DNA from: Echinometra lucunter | Lineage: Eukaryota > Echinodermata > Echinoidea > Camarodonta > Echinometridae | DNA length: 64,000 nucleotides | Assembly (NCBI GenBank): GCA_029962745.1 | Contig: CM057165.1 | Span: 25,527,882-25,591,881 of the forward strand | Direction: 5' to 3' | Shown here: positions 12,069-24,442 of the stretch, in pieces | Layout: every line of letters begins with the position of its first letter | Numbering within the stretch: the stretch's first letter is position 1 | The notes under the pieces: generated by a model | What the model was told of the DNA's origin: nothing | The model's input: the letters and a program-made list of their open reading frames with translations, nothing else | The model's database searches: none | Position numbers and translations under genes: made by a program

Positions 12069-15000
12069 TAACTAGAACTACTACTACTACTACTACTACT
12101 ACTATTAAATAATCAAGCTAGTCTTACTGGTCAGTATGTTGAACTTCCTGGTTGGTGGTACTTTCTCTGGCAGACTGATGCCTTTCAGAATCTTCTCATA
12201 ATCTAACAACCTCTCTTTCATGTTCTCATCTCCAGCTGTGTGAACAAGGAAGAAAATGGCATTGCAATATCATGGATTCATATCATGCTTAACCCATTCG
12301 TAACAGGAATTATTTAAAGCCTTATTTAATCAGCTTTTCTTCTTCAAATTGGCAACAACAGTATTCGTTTTCATTGCTACATTTTTCTTATAAACAGTCA
12401 TGTATCTGAAATGAATGTAAATTGACAGAAAGTGTGCTGAGAAGTTGAAAAATTGCCACTTTGCATTGAAAAGCAGAGTCTGAACTTTCCATTGTGCTTA
12501 TTTTACTTTAAAAACTTTCCAGCATCAAACAACAAATACTGAGGTATCATACATGTGTTCTTTTTATGTGAAAAATAAAAAAACCAAAATAGGCACACTC
12601 ATGTATTTGGTATGTTCTATAGGGCTCTGCATCAAGTTATTGGGCCAAACCATGTCATGTGGAATTCTCCCATGAATGTTAATACAAAATAAAAACTTCC
12701 ACATGCTTCAAATTTTATCCTGGTCATCAGATTCATTCACTCAATAGCTACACCCTGGGTTCTTAATCAATTTGTCCAGCGGGCCAGAGATATTTTTGAA
12801 ATTGCATCGTAGGCCACTGACTAATAACGGTATACTGGTACATCAGCATAATGGGCTTATAACTCCTAGCCATACATACTAACAAATTGGTTTTCATCAC
12901 AACAACTGAAAACTCTCATAAAACAAATGAGGAATTTCTGGTATTGCATTGCACAGAGCTGCCCCATGAGTCAGGTGATTACCATACATGAAGAAAATGC
13001 TACATAATGGTTACATATTCTTACATGTAAAGTGTGATACAATGAAGATGAATGATGTCCCAAAGAAGTTGAAGCTGACGGCTATTGCACCCTGTAGAAA
13101 GAAAGACAGACAGAGTTAGAGAGAGACAAAGAGCAACAGAGAAAGAGAGAGAGAGACAGAGAGACAGACAGACAGACAGAGAGAAGAGATAAACAATTTA
13201 TTTCAAAAGATTAGTTACTCACAATATTAAAATGATTAATCACAATCAAAGATAAGCTTGACATAAAATCAGGAGGGACATGCACTATTGTTTATCTTCA
13301 TTTCTTTTTCCATTTCTGCAAGTGATAAACAAATATAAATACCAACACATCCCTTTGAAAGATCCTTCCAAATAATTCTACAAACCTTTAAATGTCCACT
13401 CTTTCATGGAGACATAAGAAACATGTTCAAGTACAAATGCACAGACAGTACACACAGTAGAGGTGTTGTGGATCAGTGGATAAGTCTCCAGACTTTGAAC
13501 CACAGGGTCCGGGGTTCAAATCCCACCGCAGCACTCGCGTCCTTTGGCAAGACGTTTATCCACATTTGTCACTCTCCACCGAGGTGTAGTAAATGGGTAC
13601 CCGGTAGGAAGAAATTCCTTGAATGCTCGAGCGCCTGAACAGGGTAGCCGTGCTAAAACCGGGGTAATGATATGCAGCGCTTAGAAACATTGTATTAAGC
13701 GCTATATAAATGTTGCATATTATTATTATTATTATTATTATTATTACATAATTTCATAAAAGAATATTACATGGCATTCTAGTTGTGTAAGTGATGAACA
13801 AACCTTTGTTTTTATCATTGATCCAGGTCTTGTAGAAACTCTTGATTCTTCAACAGCTGTTAAGAAAACAAACATGAAGCAACATATCAATACAGAATAA
13901 TATGTACAGGGAAATCTCGACATAACGAGGTCGGCTATAATGAGGTAACGGCTATAACGAGGGTTTTATCACGGTCCCAAAATTACTTATGTGTAAGTCT
14001 ATGGTGGCATGAACCTGTTATAACAAGATCGGCTGTAACGAGATATTGGATATAACAAGCTAAATCTTGAACCCCTAAAACAAAGAAAAACACTGATAAT
14101 CATTCCTGTTGTAATGAGCAAGCAAATTTCACTGCAGCTTTATCAACACAAGTCCCAGCTGGTATACCTGAAGACTTTGTAATCATTTTCTGGGCAGTTC
14201 AAACTAAACCCAACTAGAATTAACTAGTTGGCTAATTAAATAGAGTTAAGTTCATCCTGTCATTGATAACAAATAAACAATGTTTCAGTTTACACTGTGT
14301 ATATGTATAATATGAAATAAAACTTTAGAAAGTCTGGTTTGGCAGTGTACAGCTGAAATCCCATCGACTACAACCTTACTGTAATAACTACTACCTAGGG
14401 GAAAAAAGAATTTCATGATAGTGCACAATACAGGAAATGGCAGTGTTGTTCCTGCTGTAAAAGTGATAAATGACCACCTCATTCATTTGATTCACCCATT
14501 TACATACAATTCATGACCTCAACTTACAAACATTCATATCTTTCTAACTATTTGTCCCAATATCTTTCTGTCTTTTACAAACCTCTTTTCCAGATTTTCT
14601 GCTTTGACACAGCTCAACAGTGATAAGCATGGATTGCTATTTACTGCCATAAACTGGTACAAACTGCCTCTGAAGTCTAATTGTGGTCCTGTTGACAATT
14701 TTAAAACACAATTTTCAACAATGCTTTTTAGAAACAAACTCAAATGTTAACTGGTGACTTAAGGGAATGTTCTTCTCTATCACTATACTCTTTCTTCTTT
14801 CTCTCCATTACTTTGAAAAACATATTTTTGATTTGCCCTATATAAGTATGGTCTGTTCAGAGCAAAAAGGGTGTTAACTATGTGTTAAAGCATACAAGTC
14901 CACACCTTTCTGGCTCCAAAACGACAATAGGTGATCAACAAGCTTCAACTTACGGGAGCAGAACCAGATGAGATCCCTCCTGATAAACACTGTACATTGC

Positions 15001-18000
15001 AGAACACCATGAGCTGCTGAGTGAAGTAGAACATGGGATGGTCCTAGGGTTTCCTGGAGACGAATCTCCCACTCAGCTCTATTAGGGAACAATCAAAATG
15101 TATTCATCTAAACCACAGCTCAACCACTAGGTGTACAATTACCAATACATCTACATGTATTTGTGTTACATATAATGCACACTTATATGATAATTTGATT
15201 GTACATAAATACAGGATTTTGATGATGCACATTACCTTCTGAACCTTCTGAAGTATAGTCAGCAGGGCAGTTTCCACTACATATCACCATTACATTAATT
15301 TATGACAGAGGTATTATCACACATAATGTATACTTGGAGCTTTGCTGTTTGAGAGTTGTGAATAACTATAAACCCAACAACTGTTAAACTATACATTTGA
15401 AATAATACAAAAGTAACAAAAAACATAATTTTTACAGAAACCCTTAACCTTGGGAGTGAACCAGCTGAGGAGTGAATTGAACTGGAGTGTAGCTTTCTAG
15501 CAAAAGGTTTTCCAAATGGAGCTATAGATGAAACGCTTACACCGATACATGTGCTTTTTAAGTTTCAACCAACCCTACATTGGCAAAAGATACATGTAGT
15601 AAGTGACAAAAGTGATATTTCCTGTAAAAGAGCAAAAAGTATCTGTCATCTACACTGACATCAATGCAATGCCATAATGTCTTGCCTAACATATCTCTTA
15701 ACAGGATGAATGTTCATGCATAAAATTTGGCCCGGAAGAAGAGCACACTAGGTAAAATATGAAGATATCAGTAACTAAAATTTTGTTGATATGTTACCTG
15801 CTTCCCTTTGCCAAAGGGCAGTAATGTTTCTTACATTATCTCCTAATAGTTCAAATTTCAAAGCTCTGTTTGTCAAACACACTGTGAAGTGCTTTTGTTA
15901 CTGCAAGGACATGGCACTACCAAATACTACATGCACATACATGTAGATTAGCTAGGAGTGGACTGACCAAATGACCATCTCAGAAACTCACATATCAGGT
16001 GTTGACTCCTGAGTGCCAATGACATACACATCCTGCATATACTCAATGTCTTCAGGAAGAAGCAGATCATCTAAATTCTCTGGTATTTCCTACAATAAAT
16101 ATCAAAACAACAACAACCTTTTTAAATTACATGATGATTCATTGACATATGAATAATGAAACATAATGGGCACAGTGTTGGTCTCATTTGACAGAAAGAT
16201 TACAAACATGTCTTTTAGAGAGAGACAAATCTCTACAGTTGTCAGGTATTTCATGTCAAAAACAATGACTTCATGCCAAGGGCCTGCAGAGAAGTAACCT
16301 CACAGAGTTTTCTTCTGTGCATGCAGGAATATCCACTACCGTAAACATGGAATATTTTGAAGCGTGGAAATTTGTGTGCATTTCGACCAGCACGCATTTG
16401 CACAAAAATAAAAGCAAACAAAGTAATTTGTTAATTTTGCACATGAATACAAGAGCTCGAAAAATTAACTGCGCAAAAATTTCCATTTTTACAGTAATCT
16501 ACTTTATATACAAGTATGGTAGCTTTTATCTTTAAAGTGATTACACAATGGTAAATTTTTTTTGATATATGATCGAGAAAATTCTAAGAAGAATAACATT
16601 AAAAATTTGATGATTTTCAATCGAAATCAATGCATTTTGGCTAATTTTCTTATAAAAAGTCAAGAGTTGACCAAAAAATTTGAGTTTGAGGTATGACGTA
16701 AAAGTGGGTACCCAGCTTTGCGCATTGCAGTTGTGCTGCGCTGGACTGTACAATGTGTATTATACCTTGCGCGCATTTTGCTAGAAATGCGCGACAAGGG
16801 ACCCACTTGAAACTGGGTCACAGCTGAGCGGTCAGAAATATCCTGAAATCTTACCACATTTGGGGGTTTCCTTGGCAACACGACTTTTTACATAACTTTA
16901 GGCAGATGATTTTCTGCCTATAAAATCATGCTCTTTTAAATTAACTAACATTGTTTCAGCATTGGGTACCCCCTTTAAACATATAAAAGCAAACATTTTG
17001 AGGGTAATTTTGAAAGTGTACTTTTAAAGATTTACCTTGTCTTCATGCATGTTCCATGTCGCAACAAAGATGCGTAGTCTCCTCTCAGGGAGATGTGAAT
17101 CCAGTTCATCCTTGCCTACCAATGATCCAGTGTTACGTACTCCACCACTCAGGTAACTTCTATATCAAATATGAAGCAGAAATTATGTGCATGTATTTAA
17201 TCTCAACTCGAAGACTAACAAAAGATAGCATCCAACCAATCTGATTACTAGATGAGATGTTAAAACAGAAAATGGGGTGAAATATCAAAACTGGGCCAGA
17301 AGAGTGCCCAACCACTTTAGATTCATGAGGTGTTAAAAAGAAATGAGTACATGTATCAAAGCCCAGCCTTTGGACAAAAGGCAGCACAATATGATCTGTT
17401 AGAAAATAGCACTGATTTTAACTTGTCTCTTTTGCACCATTCCATATCTCCTGAAACACCTGCTTATTTCATAAATATCAGCCAACAACTACTGTAATGT
17501 TTATTCTATAAAGGTAAAGTGTACAATTCATGGAGATTTCTTTGGCTATGCTCAAGGATGCTGAATTATAATTTTTGCATGCATGCCTGGTGATAATGAA
17601 AGCCTTTACTTAGTTTTCATTCAATCCCCCAAACTATTCACCATTTTCTATGTGGCTACTAAATCAATCAGTACTGTGTTCAACAGCTACACATAAATCA
17701 TTTGACTACAAGACATTATTTAACTGCTTGACATCATTTAACTGCAAGGCATCATGCAAGACATCATTTAACTGCAAGACACATCATTCGTCCATTATTT
17801 CAGCCTCATATTATTCACACTTTGTTTGGTCCATTTACCTGTTACCCTTTCTAGCACTCTTGTTTGTAAGTGCACTGAGCAGTAATGAACTGGATGCCAT
17901 AGACCTACTGGTTTCAGACAGGGAAGCACCACTCAGCACTGCATCCGATATCTCAGAGTTTCCAAAGCTATCCTCCATGTCATCGTCCCTCTTGTACATG

Positions 18001-20053
18001 GTCCGCAAGGAAGGGGACATGATGGTGCTTGGTAGCGGGGGTGGGGCACTAGCATTAGTTATAGGAGAAAGACGTCCAGCCCTCAAGGAAGAACTTGGAC
18101 TTGCAGTGACCACTACATCACTATCTTCATCATCTTCTATGTGCTGTAGTTTGTCTTGCAAATATTGCTTCAAGTTTTCCTCATCCTCCGCACTATCACC
18201 TTTGACAGGCTCTTCTTCATCGTTACTCCCACCATGAACTGTTCTATTTGGCAATTCCTCTTCCTTCTCCTCCTCCCCTACATTATCACCCATCTGATTT
18301 TCTTCAATTTTTTGAGGGGAAATGCTTGTTTGATGAGATTTAATGGAGTATGTTAAAGGACTGACAACAATGAGTTCATCATCACTTTCATCATCCTCTT
18401 CAATTTTTGTGACTGTTGTCTTTGGCTTTGTCTGTTGTTCTCGAAGTACATCATCTGAATCACCTACTGATGAATTCTGCAATCTATTTCTCAGAGACAC
18501 ATCATTGTCCTCTGATGATACTGCATGACTGTTTGTCATGTCATCAAAAGTCCTGCTTAAATTTATTCTTTCTGTCATTGCACTAGATACTAGAACATCA
18601 CTTCTATGCTCATGTGGATCTCCATTGTCAGGTAAAATATCAAGGGCATCACCATCATCATTCTCACTGTCTTCTAATACCTCCCTTGACTTTGAAACAC
18701 CATCTTTGGTATGTTCTCTTTCATGAACAAGAGTCTGCGTCTCAAGGAGTTTCTCTGGAGGTACATTTTTCTCCACATTAGATAATCTCAAAGGATCACT
18801 TTCCTGAACAGAGTTTCTGTTTCGAAATGAACCCAAATCTTGTGAATCACTTGTTTCTGTCTCCACAACACCATCTATCCTCAACGCATCCTCTTTCTTC
18901 AAAGGAGTACTGTGTATCTCCTTTGCTGCTTCATTAATTTCAAAAGTCCCATTCATTACCCCACTTCTTCCCATCTCTATCCTATCTATCTTATCTTCTG
19001 CTTTCAATTGGGACTTCAAATTTGGCTTCTCTAGCGGTTCCAATACTGCACGGGGAGCAAGGGGTTCAAGTCCTCCCAACCCCCGTCTTGTTGGTTTCAC
19101 AGGGTCCAGAGGTGAGGAAAATAGAGAGGATTTCAGGGGGGACTTCTCTTCCCAATCCAGTCGGTTGGATGGTAGGGAATCCAGGCCTGTGAACTTTGCC
19201 TTATCAATCCCAGTAATGATATCCTTGTTCTCGGTGATCTTGTCCCCTCCTTTCTTGGTGGACTGTGTGAGATCATCATGAAGTTCTGATCCACCATTCA
19301 CAAAGCCATTAGACAACCTTCTATCAGAGGAACCATCTCCTTGCTGGCTGTCTGGTGGATGGGGTATCAACCCATCCTTGGTGGGGTCCCTCGGTGAACC
19401 ATCGGTCTTCTTCAATTTTCTGTAAGAAACAAACAAACAAATTATGATAACAACCTAGGAGGGCATGAATAGCCAATGCTAATTTCAATTTAAAATGCTG
19501 ATATAATTATTTTAACCTTTGCCAATTACATAGTATTTCGGATTCTTATGGATAAAGTTGTTCATAGTTTAATAATCCTTTGAATAAATCATACATATAT
19601 AAGGTTATCATTGTACATGATTACTTTGTACACAGATGGCTCTATTGGGGTGACAGGTTCTTAGCAACCAGATCACCAATTACTGTCATACAAAGATAAA
19701 AAATTCAATCTGATCAAACTGATAGATATCAAATGAGAGGAATTTTATCAACTAGATATATTGCATCATCCTGCAATGAATGAGGCAAGTTTTTTATCCA
19801 CTGAATTTTTGCCAGTTATTCTGTAATCGTTACCTTTGCAGCATTTTTTGAGGTAGACATCTAATATTGACACACAGCCCTAAAATACGGATGATTCTAC
19901 AAGTGCCCTTATATAGCAATTCCCCTTTTACAGTATCATAAAATACCTGAGCCTTGCTAGGGTCTTTGATTTCTTGCTCCTTGTACTACTTGCTCCATCT
20001 TCAAGCGATGAGGTAGATCTGGCAGATAGAGGATCCAAGTCCACTATATCCAT
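8328..20053 (-). CDS. INPP5E: INPP5E, inositol polyphosphate 5-phosphatase (complete, 13 coding exons, 936 aa)
   Basis: The enzyme removes the 5-phosphate from PI(4,5)P2 and PI(3,4,5)P3 and in animals acts mainly at primary cilia. Exons: 20053-19947, 19419-17839, 17159-17036, 16089-15992, 15078-14954, 13856-13804, 13091-13025, 12235-12128, 10453-10283, 9778-9663, 9221-9085, 8835-8789, 8404-8328. They sum to 2811 nt with consistent phase. Residues 1-560 are acidic, serine-rich and low-complexity, nearly all from one 1581-nt exon. The catalytic domain runs from RIFVATWNM (592-600) through VYVIGTQE (625-632), [29 protein letters not shown] (766-774), PSYTDRVLY (847-855) and SDHRPV (877-882). The C terminus is CSVM, a CAAX prenylation box. 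The human protein is about 644 residues, so the N-terminal region is longer here. A 5' UTR acceptor lies at 20104-20109. Confidence 0.96.
10130..10215. repeat. (GA)n-rich simple repeats in an INPP5E intron
   Basis: Two GAGAGA tracts separated by AGAAGAGAAAG sequence. A similar GA/GACA tract is at about 13115-13185 in another intron. Confidence 0.85.
11620..12109. repeat. (CTA)n microsatellite, about 490 bp
   Basis: Long CTA/ACT tract with regular CGA and CTG variants and an internal higher-order duplication (blocks around 11640-11810 and 11840-12010 look alike). On the minus strand it is a (TAG)n tract beginning about 20 nt after the donor of INPP5E exon 8. Confidence 0.95.
12289..12682 (+). 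mobile_element. MITE with TTAA target site, family A copy 2 (decayed)
   Basis: Starts TTAACCCATTCGTAACAG with interior closely related to 4164-4576. The right end is degraded (CCCATGAATGTTAA). Lies in an INPP5E intron about 55 bp from exon 8. Confidence 0.7.
13455..13746 (+). repeat. tRNA-derived SINE, full length
   Basis: Has a pol III A-box-like TGGATCAGTGGATAAG and B box GGTTCAAATCC (13513-13523), a tRNA-unrelated body with GGTAGGAAGAAATTCCTT and AAGCGCTATATAAATG, and an (ATT)n tail. It lies in an INPP5E intron. The tRNA-like head is a transposon promoter and not a functional tRNA gene. Confidence 0.85.
13915..14065. repeat. MITE-like repeat with iterated TATAACGAG
   Basis: Several near-identical units (CGACATAACGAGGTCGGCTA, GGCTATAACGAGG, GGCTGTAACGAG, GGATATAACAAG) in about 150 bp inside an INPP5E intron. 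Ends and target duplication could not be set. Confidence 0.5.
16532..16978 (+). mobile_element. MITE with TTAA target site, family C copy 1
   Basis: Starts TTAAAGTGATTACACAATGG and ends GCATTGGGTACCCCCTTTAA, giving imperfect inverted ends next to TTAA. The interior has TATGACGTAAAAGTGGGTAC and GCGCATT segments. Two more copies lie in NCS1 introns. Piggybac or Kolobok type is possible from the TTAA target. Confidence 0.78.
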
Positions 20054-20775
20054 TTTGATCTATCTAGAAAGTTGAAGGAATCAAAACAGAAGACCACCAT
20101 TACCTGTAATTGAAAGAAATGCACAAGATAAACTAAATAAAATATCAGCTTTCAACACTGATGTACTACAGCATTTCTTCTAGTATTCAAAGTTTCAAAC
20201 ATTTGTGTCTACATTCTGATCATCCTTGACTTTTATTCAACTGTGCACAAGATTAAAAACTTAAATATGTCTATGATTCTACTGAACACTCAACTTTTGC
20301 TTTGATGAAGTAATATTCTCTTTACATGTACTGAATCCTCTAAATATGCATCCCGATCACTATACAATACTTTGACAACACTCATTGCTTTGCCCGAATG
20401 TGCGCAACCCGCTTGCATGGTTTCATCTTAAAACAAAGCATTTGAAAAATTGCACAAGTGAATGACATTTTCACATTTATTTGGGGATACCTTTTACTCT
20501 TCAATCAAAGCAAACACTCTGGGGTGATTTCAACTTCTTTCTTCAGTGAGCTTGTATCATATTCATTTTTCTCTTCAAAAAATTTCAATTTTTTTTTTAT
20601 CGGTCTATTTTGAAGGTACATGTAGGAATGGAATATGGAGTTTGAAATATTATTCTTTTTCTATACAAGTCATGTCAGGAGATGAAAGAAGCTGGTAAAT
20701 AAAGCATTTTTATGTAAGAGGCTTTCTTAAATTAAAAAATGATTATGAATGATGCAGATTAGACAAGAGAAAAGG

Positions 20776-22090
20776 CATTATCGTGAAATAGAAAACCACC
20801 ATGCACTCTGTACTGCAGTGCTTCATTCAGTCACACGTGTTGGTTTCCTCATGCATTGCCCCTCTGGCCCCTCCATTCACATGTTCACTTTGTACACATG
20901 TGCGTGCATGCAAACAAATGGGTGGTTCCTGATCCTGAAACCATGATATAATATAGCCAGAGAAAAATTTCTAGAGATGTAGTTTGTGCCTGTGGATGGC
21001 ATTTTTAAACCTCCTCCAGTTACTCACATGAATGTATGATATGTTATTCATGTAAGTTATAAAAAGTTAACTTGTAACTTATGACCACCTGTCAGGCCTG
21101 CCACCCCAAGGCTGGAATGAGCAAGGCAATAGCAAATTCATACTTGTCAACTCTACCGATTTAGGCGGTACCTCACTGTACTAAAAACAAAAAAAAAAAG
21201 TAATCTACCACTTTTTCATTCTTCAGTTTTGGTAAGTATGCAAATCTACAGTAATAGTCTGAAAATGAATTGCAATGGCCCTGAATAAAGAAGAAAAAAA
21301 ATTTCACTTAGGCCCTACCAGCATGTTGTTTAGGATGCTGTTTACTTTTGAATATCTTGTGTCCTACTGCCATGAACATGCTCGAAATGTTGAATTTAGA
21401 GCAAAAATTTCTCGTCTACCGTGATACTCTGATAAGTGATATAACCACAGCATCACTACGACTAGCAATGTCATTTATTAATTTGCTGCCCTCAGTCCGA
21501 CAGTGACTGAGCTCGTGCAAATACCGTGTTACCGACGACGGTATACAAAGTGCATTGGTGGTGAAATCGATATGCGAAGAGTCGTAGAGGGTTCATTTAT
21601 TAAAATTAAGATTAAACTTAAAGTACATTTGCTTGATTTCGCCATACGCGTATTGATTTCACAGGACGGGGTTAATCCATTAACCGAGTACACAATCACA
21701 TGATTGGGTTATCACCACTCATCCTGTGTACTCAGTCAATGAATTGACCTCGTCCCACAAATGTGACAAGTCTGCACCAAAACTACATAGCATGCTTTTC
21801 TAATGGTTACTTGACGGCATGCTGTCGACCTACAAGTCTGATAAGCATCAGTTTTCTTCTTAAAATTCACTATTTTCAGTTCATTCATCAGATATGAAGC
21901 AGAAAGGGGAAAAATGAGAGCCTCAGTGAGGCTCAGGCAATGTCAGGAACATTGCTGGTAAGTAAAATCAAAACTTTTCTTTTTTATAGAACTTAGATCT
22001 AACTTTCTAAGTAAATGTATTTCGCGTTCGCGTCGGTAATTAGTTTCGGTATTCAAAACACCGTTTCGACCTAGGCTACGGGTGGGTTAC
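20776..22090 (+). repeat. Long dispersed repeat, copy 1 (inverted copy at 33130-33925)
   Basis: Three blocks are shared in the same order with the reverse complement of 33130-33925: an ACCACC...GGTGGTT block (about 20797-20935), a foldback (21661-21760), and a block with GAGAGCCTCA, AGGAACATTGCTGGTAAG and ATTTCGCGTTCG (about 21860-22080). No protein was recognised. The element type is unknown. Confidence 0.7.
21661..21760. repeat. Foldback with GAGTACACAGGATGAGTG arms, copy 1
   Basis: Left arm GACGGGGTTAATCCATTAAC and right arm CAATGAATTGACCTCGTC are imperfect inverted repeats. The right arm also has CTCATCCTGTGTACTC. Confidence 0.65.
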
Positions 22091-22122
22091 TAGTATCACA
22101 AGTCACATAGATCTAACAGTTA

Positions 22123-24088
22123 CAGGGCTGCCAAGATTGGATAATAGTTGAGAGTGAGATTATACGAGAAGCGAAGAGCGACGGAGCGAAGCGACCAATC
22201 CCGACCGAGCGAAGAGTGTGTGGGGGGGGGGGCGACGCCCCTCCTACGGTGTGGAGCTTTTTTATTTTTCAAGATCTGGTGCATACTTTATAGAGTATTT
22301 TAACAAATACCTAAAGGCATTATGAAGAGAAAAAAATATACAATTTTACATGCAAAGAAAGTGATAAACATTGAATACCCACTTGTTGAAATGCCAACCA
22401 TGTCTTTATTTGGTTCCCTCCTCTGTTTGACCCAGGTTTTGGATGTAGGTACTCTTGGGTGCAGAGGATGGGAAGATGCAACAAGCAAGCATCCAAACAG
22501 AGAATTTCTTGTATCAAGCCTCCTCTGTTGCCATCTTCATTGTCATTATGTCAGTATGTCAGGGTCAGGGTGACCACATTTTTGATCTGAAATACGGGAC
22601 ATTGTTGGGCCTCGACTCCATAGCACAAGGCACAATATTTAGGGTAATTGCGAGCGAGCGCAGCGAGCGAGCAAAAATGATGAGAATCATCTTCATTCGC
22701 ATCCATCTAAAAGTTGACGCCAAACAAAACTAGTGTATTCAGCGGAATCCCATTATGAGAAGGGTAATTAAATTAAGAGGAGATTCTCATATTGATTCTA
22801 ATTTCTGCACCTATTTCCATGGATGAGGTGTTTTATGTAGATCCACAGTGACACAGTCCTGTATTCTTTTCAAACGAATGAGGAGGCCGTGTTCGTTGAT
22901 AGATTTATGGTTAAGTAAATTTGTAGATAATGAAAACAACACTAGACTCGTATTGCAATTTACGCCAGTATTTGGTAAGGCTATAAATGATAAAATGATA
23001 TTTTCAATATACTTGTCTATTAGGTTGGTTGACAAAAAAGTGCATCCTCGGCCATTATAGTTCCAAGGTGCAGATCAGAATTTTCGCGGAAGAAGGCAGA
23101 CATCGACAGAAGAGGGAAAGGGTGCAAAATTTCTAGCTTATTACCGCACTTTTTGCTTTGCCATTCAGCGGTTGGCCTCTTCTTAAGAAAATAGATACTA
23201 AAGTTGGTACAGTGATGTTACACTTCAGTGTTTTTCAGATTTTCGTCCCCACCTTTTCTAATAAAAGAATAAAGGATCGCTTCAAATTTGTAAATTGTTC
23301 TCATAATTGGCTCTGAAGATGCCAAGCCATTCATATGGATCTTGACTGAAGTTAATACCCAGCTCGTGAGTCGTTGTTTAGTGAAATATTGTACTTTGTG
23401 CATTTCTACTACTAGTAAAGTACAAAAATGGGGAGGGCTATTATGTTTGTGCAGGTAATGAATAATCAAATCTAAACGAGCGAGCGAAGCGAGCGAGCAA
23501 AAAATATATAAAAATTATATACTTCTGCAGAATCATTTTATGAATATAGTATATCTAATGTATCTACTTTTTGCTAAACATTCCATTATTTCAACAGTAA
23601 GTTTGAAATACGGGACAAAACGGCGTCCCGGGGAGGGTCGTAGGGGACGCGGGACAAACGGATCAAATACGGGACTGTCCCTTTAAATCCGGGACGTCTG
23701 GTCACCCTGGTCAGGGTATCGATGCATATAATATAGCCTAGCCCTGCTAGGCCCGGATCAGATCTTACCATAAACATGATAGAGATCCTATTATCTCAGT
23801 GGATCTTACATACCGGTACGCACGCGCTCGAAATGAGATCGAGGGCTTTTGACAAACGGCGCGAAAACTTTCACGGCTTTGGACAAAAGGCGGGAAAGCT
23901 TTCACAAGTTTTTCAGTGCGTCCTAAATTCTTGAATGGGTCGCCATTTTATTGAAATCAATCATTTTTTATTATTACATTTAGATATTTCATATTATTGC
24001 GTGAGAAATTTCGTGATTAGCGTGAGAGCGTGAGAAATGGGTGAAATGAGTGAGTCTCACGCTCAATGCGTGAGTGTTGGCAGCCCTG
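22123..24088. mobile_element. hAT-like non-autonomous element, outer member of a nest
   Basis: Left end CAGGGCTGCCAAGATTGG, right end TGTTGGCAGCCCTG, with the direct repeat CAGTTA at 22117-22122 and 24089-24094. CAGGG ends suggest hAT. A second element (22566-23709) is inserted inside it. No transposase was seen. Confidence 0.75.
22566..23709. mobile_element. hAT-like non-autonomous element, inner member, perfect 8-bp TSD
   Basis: Perfect terminal CAGGGTGACCA / TGGTCACCCTG and perfect 8-bp direct repeats GTCAGGGT at 22558-22565 and 23710-23717. Subterminal ATACGGGAC motifs occur near both ends. It holds two GCGAGCGAGC tracts (about 22650 and 23478) and no recognisable transposase. The 8-bp duplication and CAGGG start fit hAT. 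Confidence 0.88.
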
Positions 24089-24442
24089 CAGTTAGACACA
24101 GGCACAGCTCACACTACAATCACAGACAGTCACAGACATCAACAATCACCCACACGAGCATGACGAGACAGTGCGGTGTTTTTGAATGCACTAAATTACA
24201 ATGCATGTCCCTTTTTAACATCAAATGAAACATTAAATTCAAAGATACATACACTATCGCACTCACACAATAAATATACTCACATTATGAGACTAATATT
24301 ATCGCAAAATTGTTGTGTTTTCCGCTTAACAACATCGAATTTGGTCTGTTGCTATTATCAACGTCAAACCATTTATGGTATCTTTAAAACGAAAATGTTG
24401 ACCAGATAATTATAATTACCGGTGTGCGTGTGTGAGCTGAAG

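Noticed and set aside
11620..12109. CRISPR-like array of repeats and variant units
   Set aside because: It is a triplet microsatellite in a eukaryotic intron, with no spacers.
13469..13523. tRNA gene
   Set aside because: A and B boxes are followed by a SINE body and ATT tail, and no proper acceptor stem was seen; likewise at 63275-63328.
17650..18237. 195-codon plus-strand open frame
   Set aside because: It lies mostly antisense to the large INPP5E exon and reflects its biased codon composition; no family motif.
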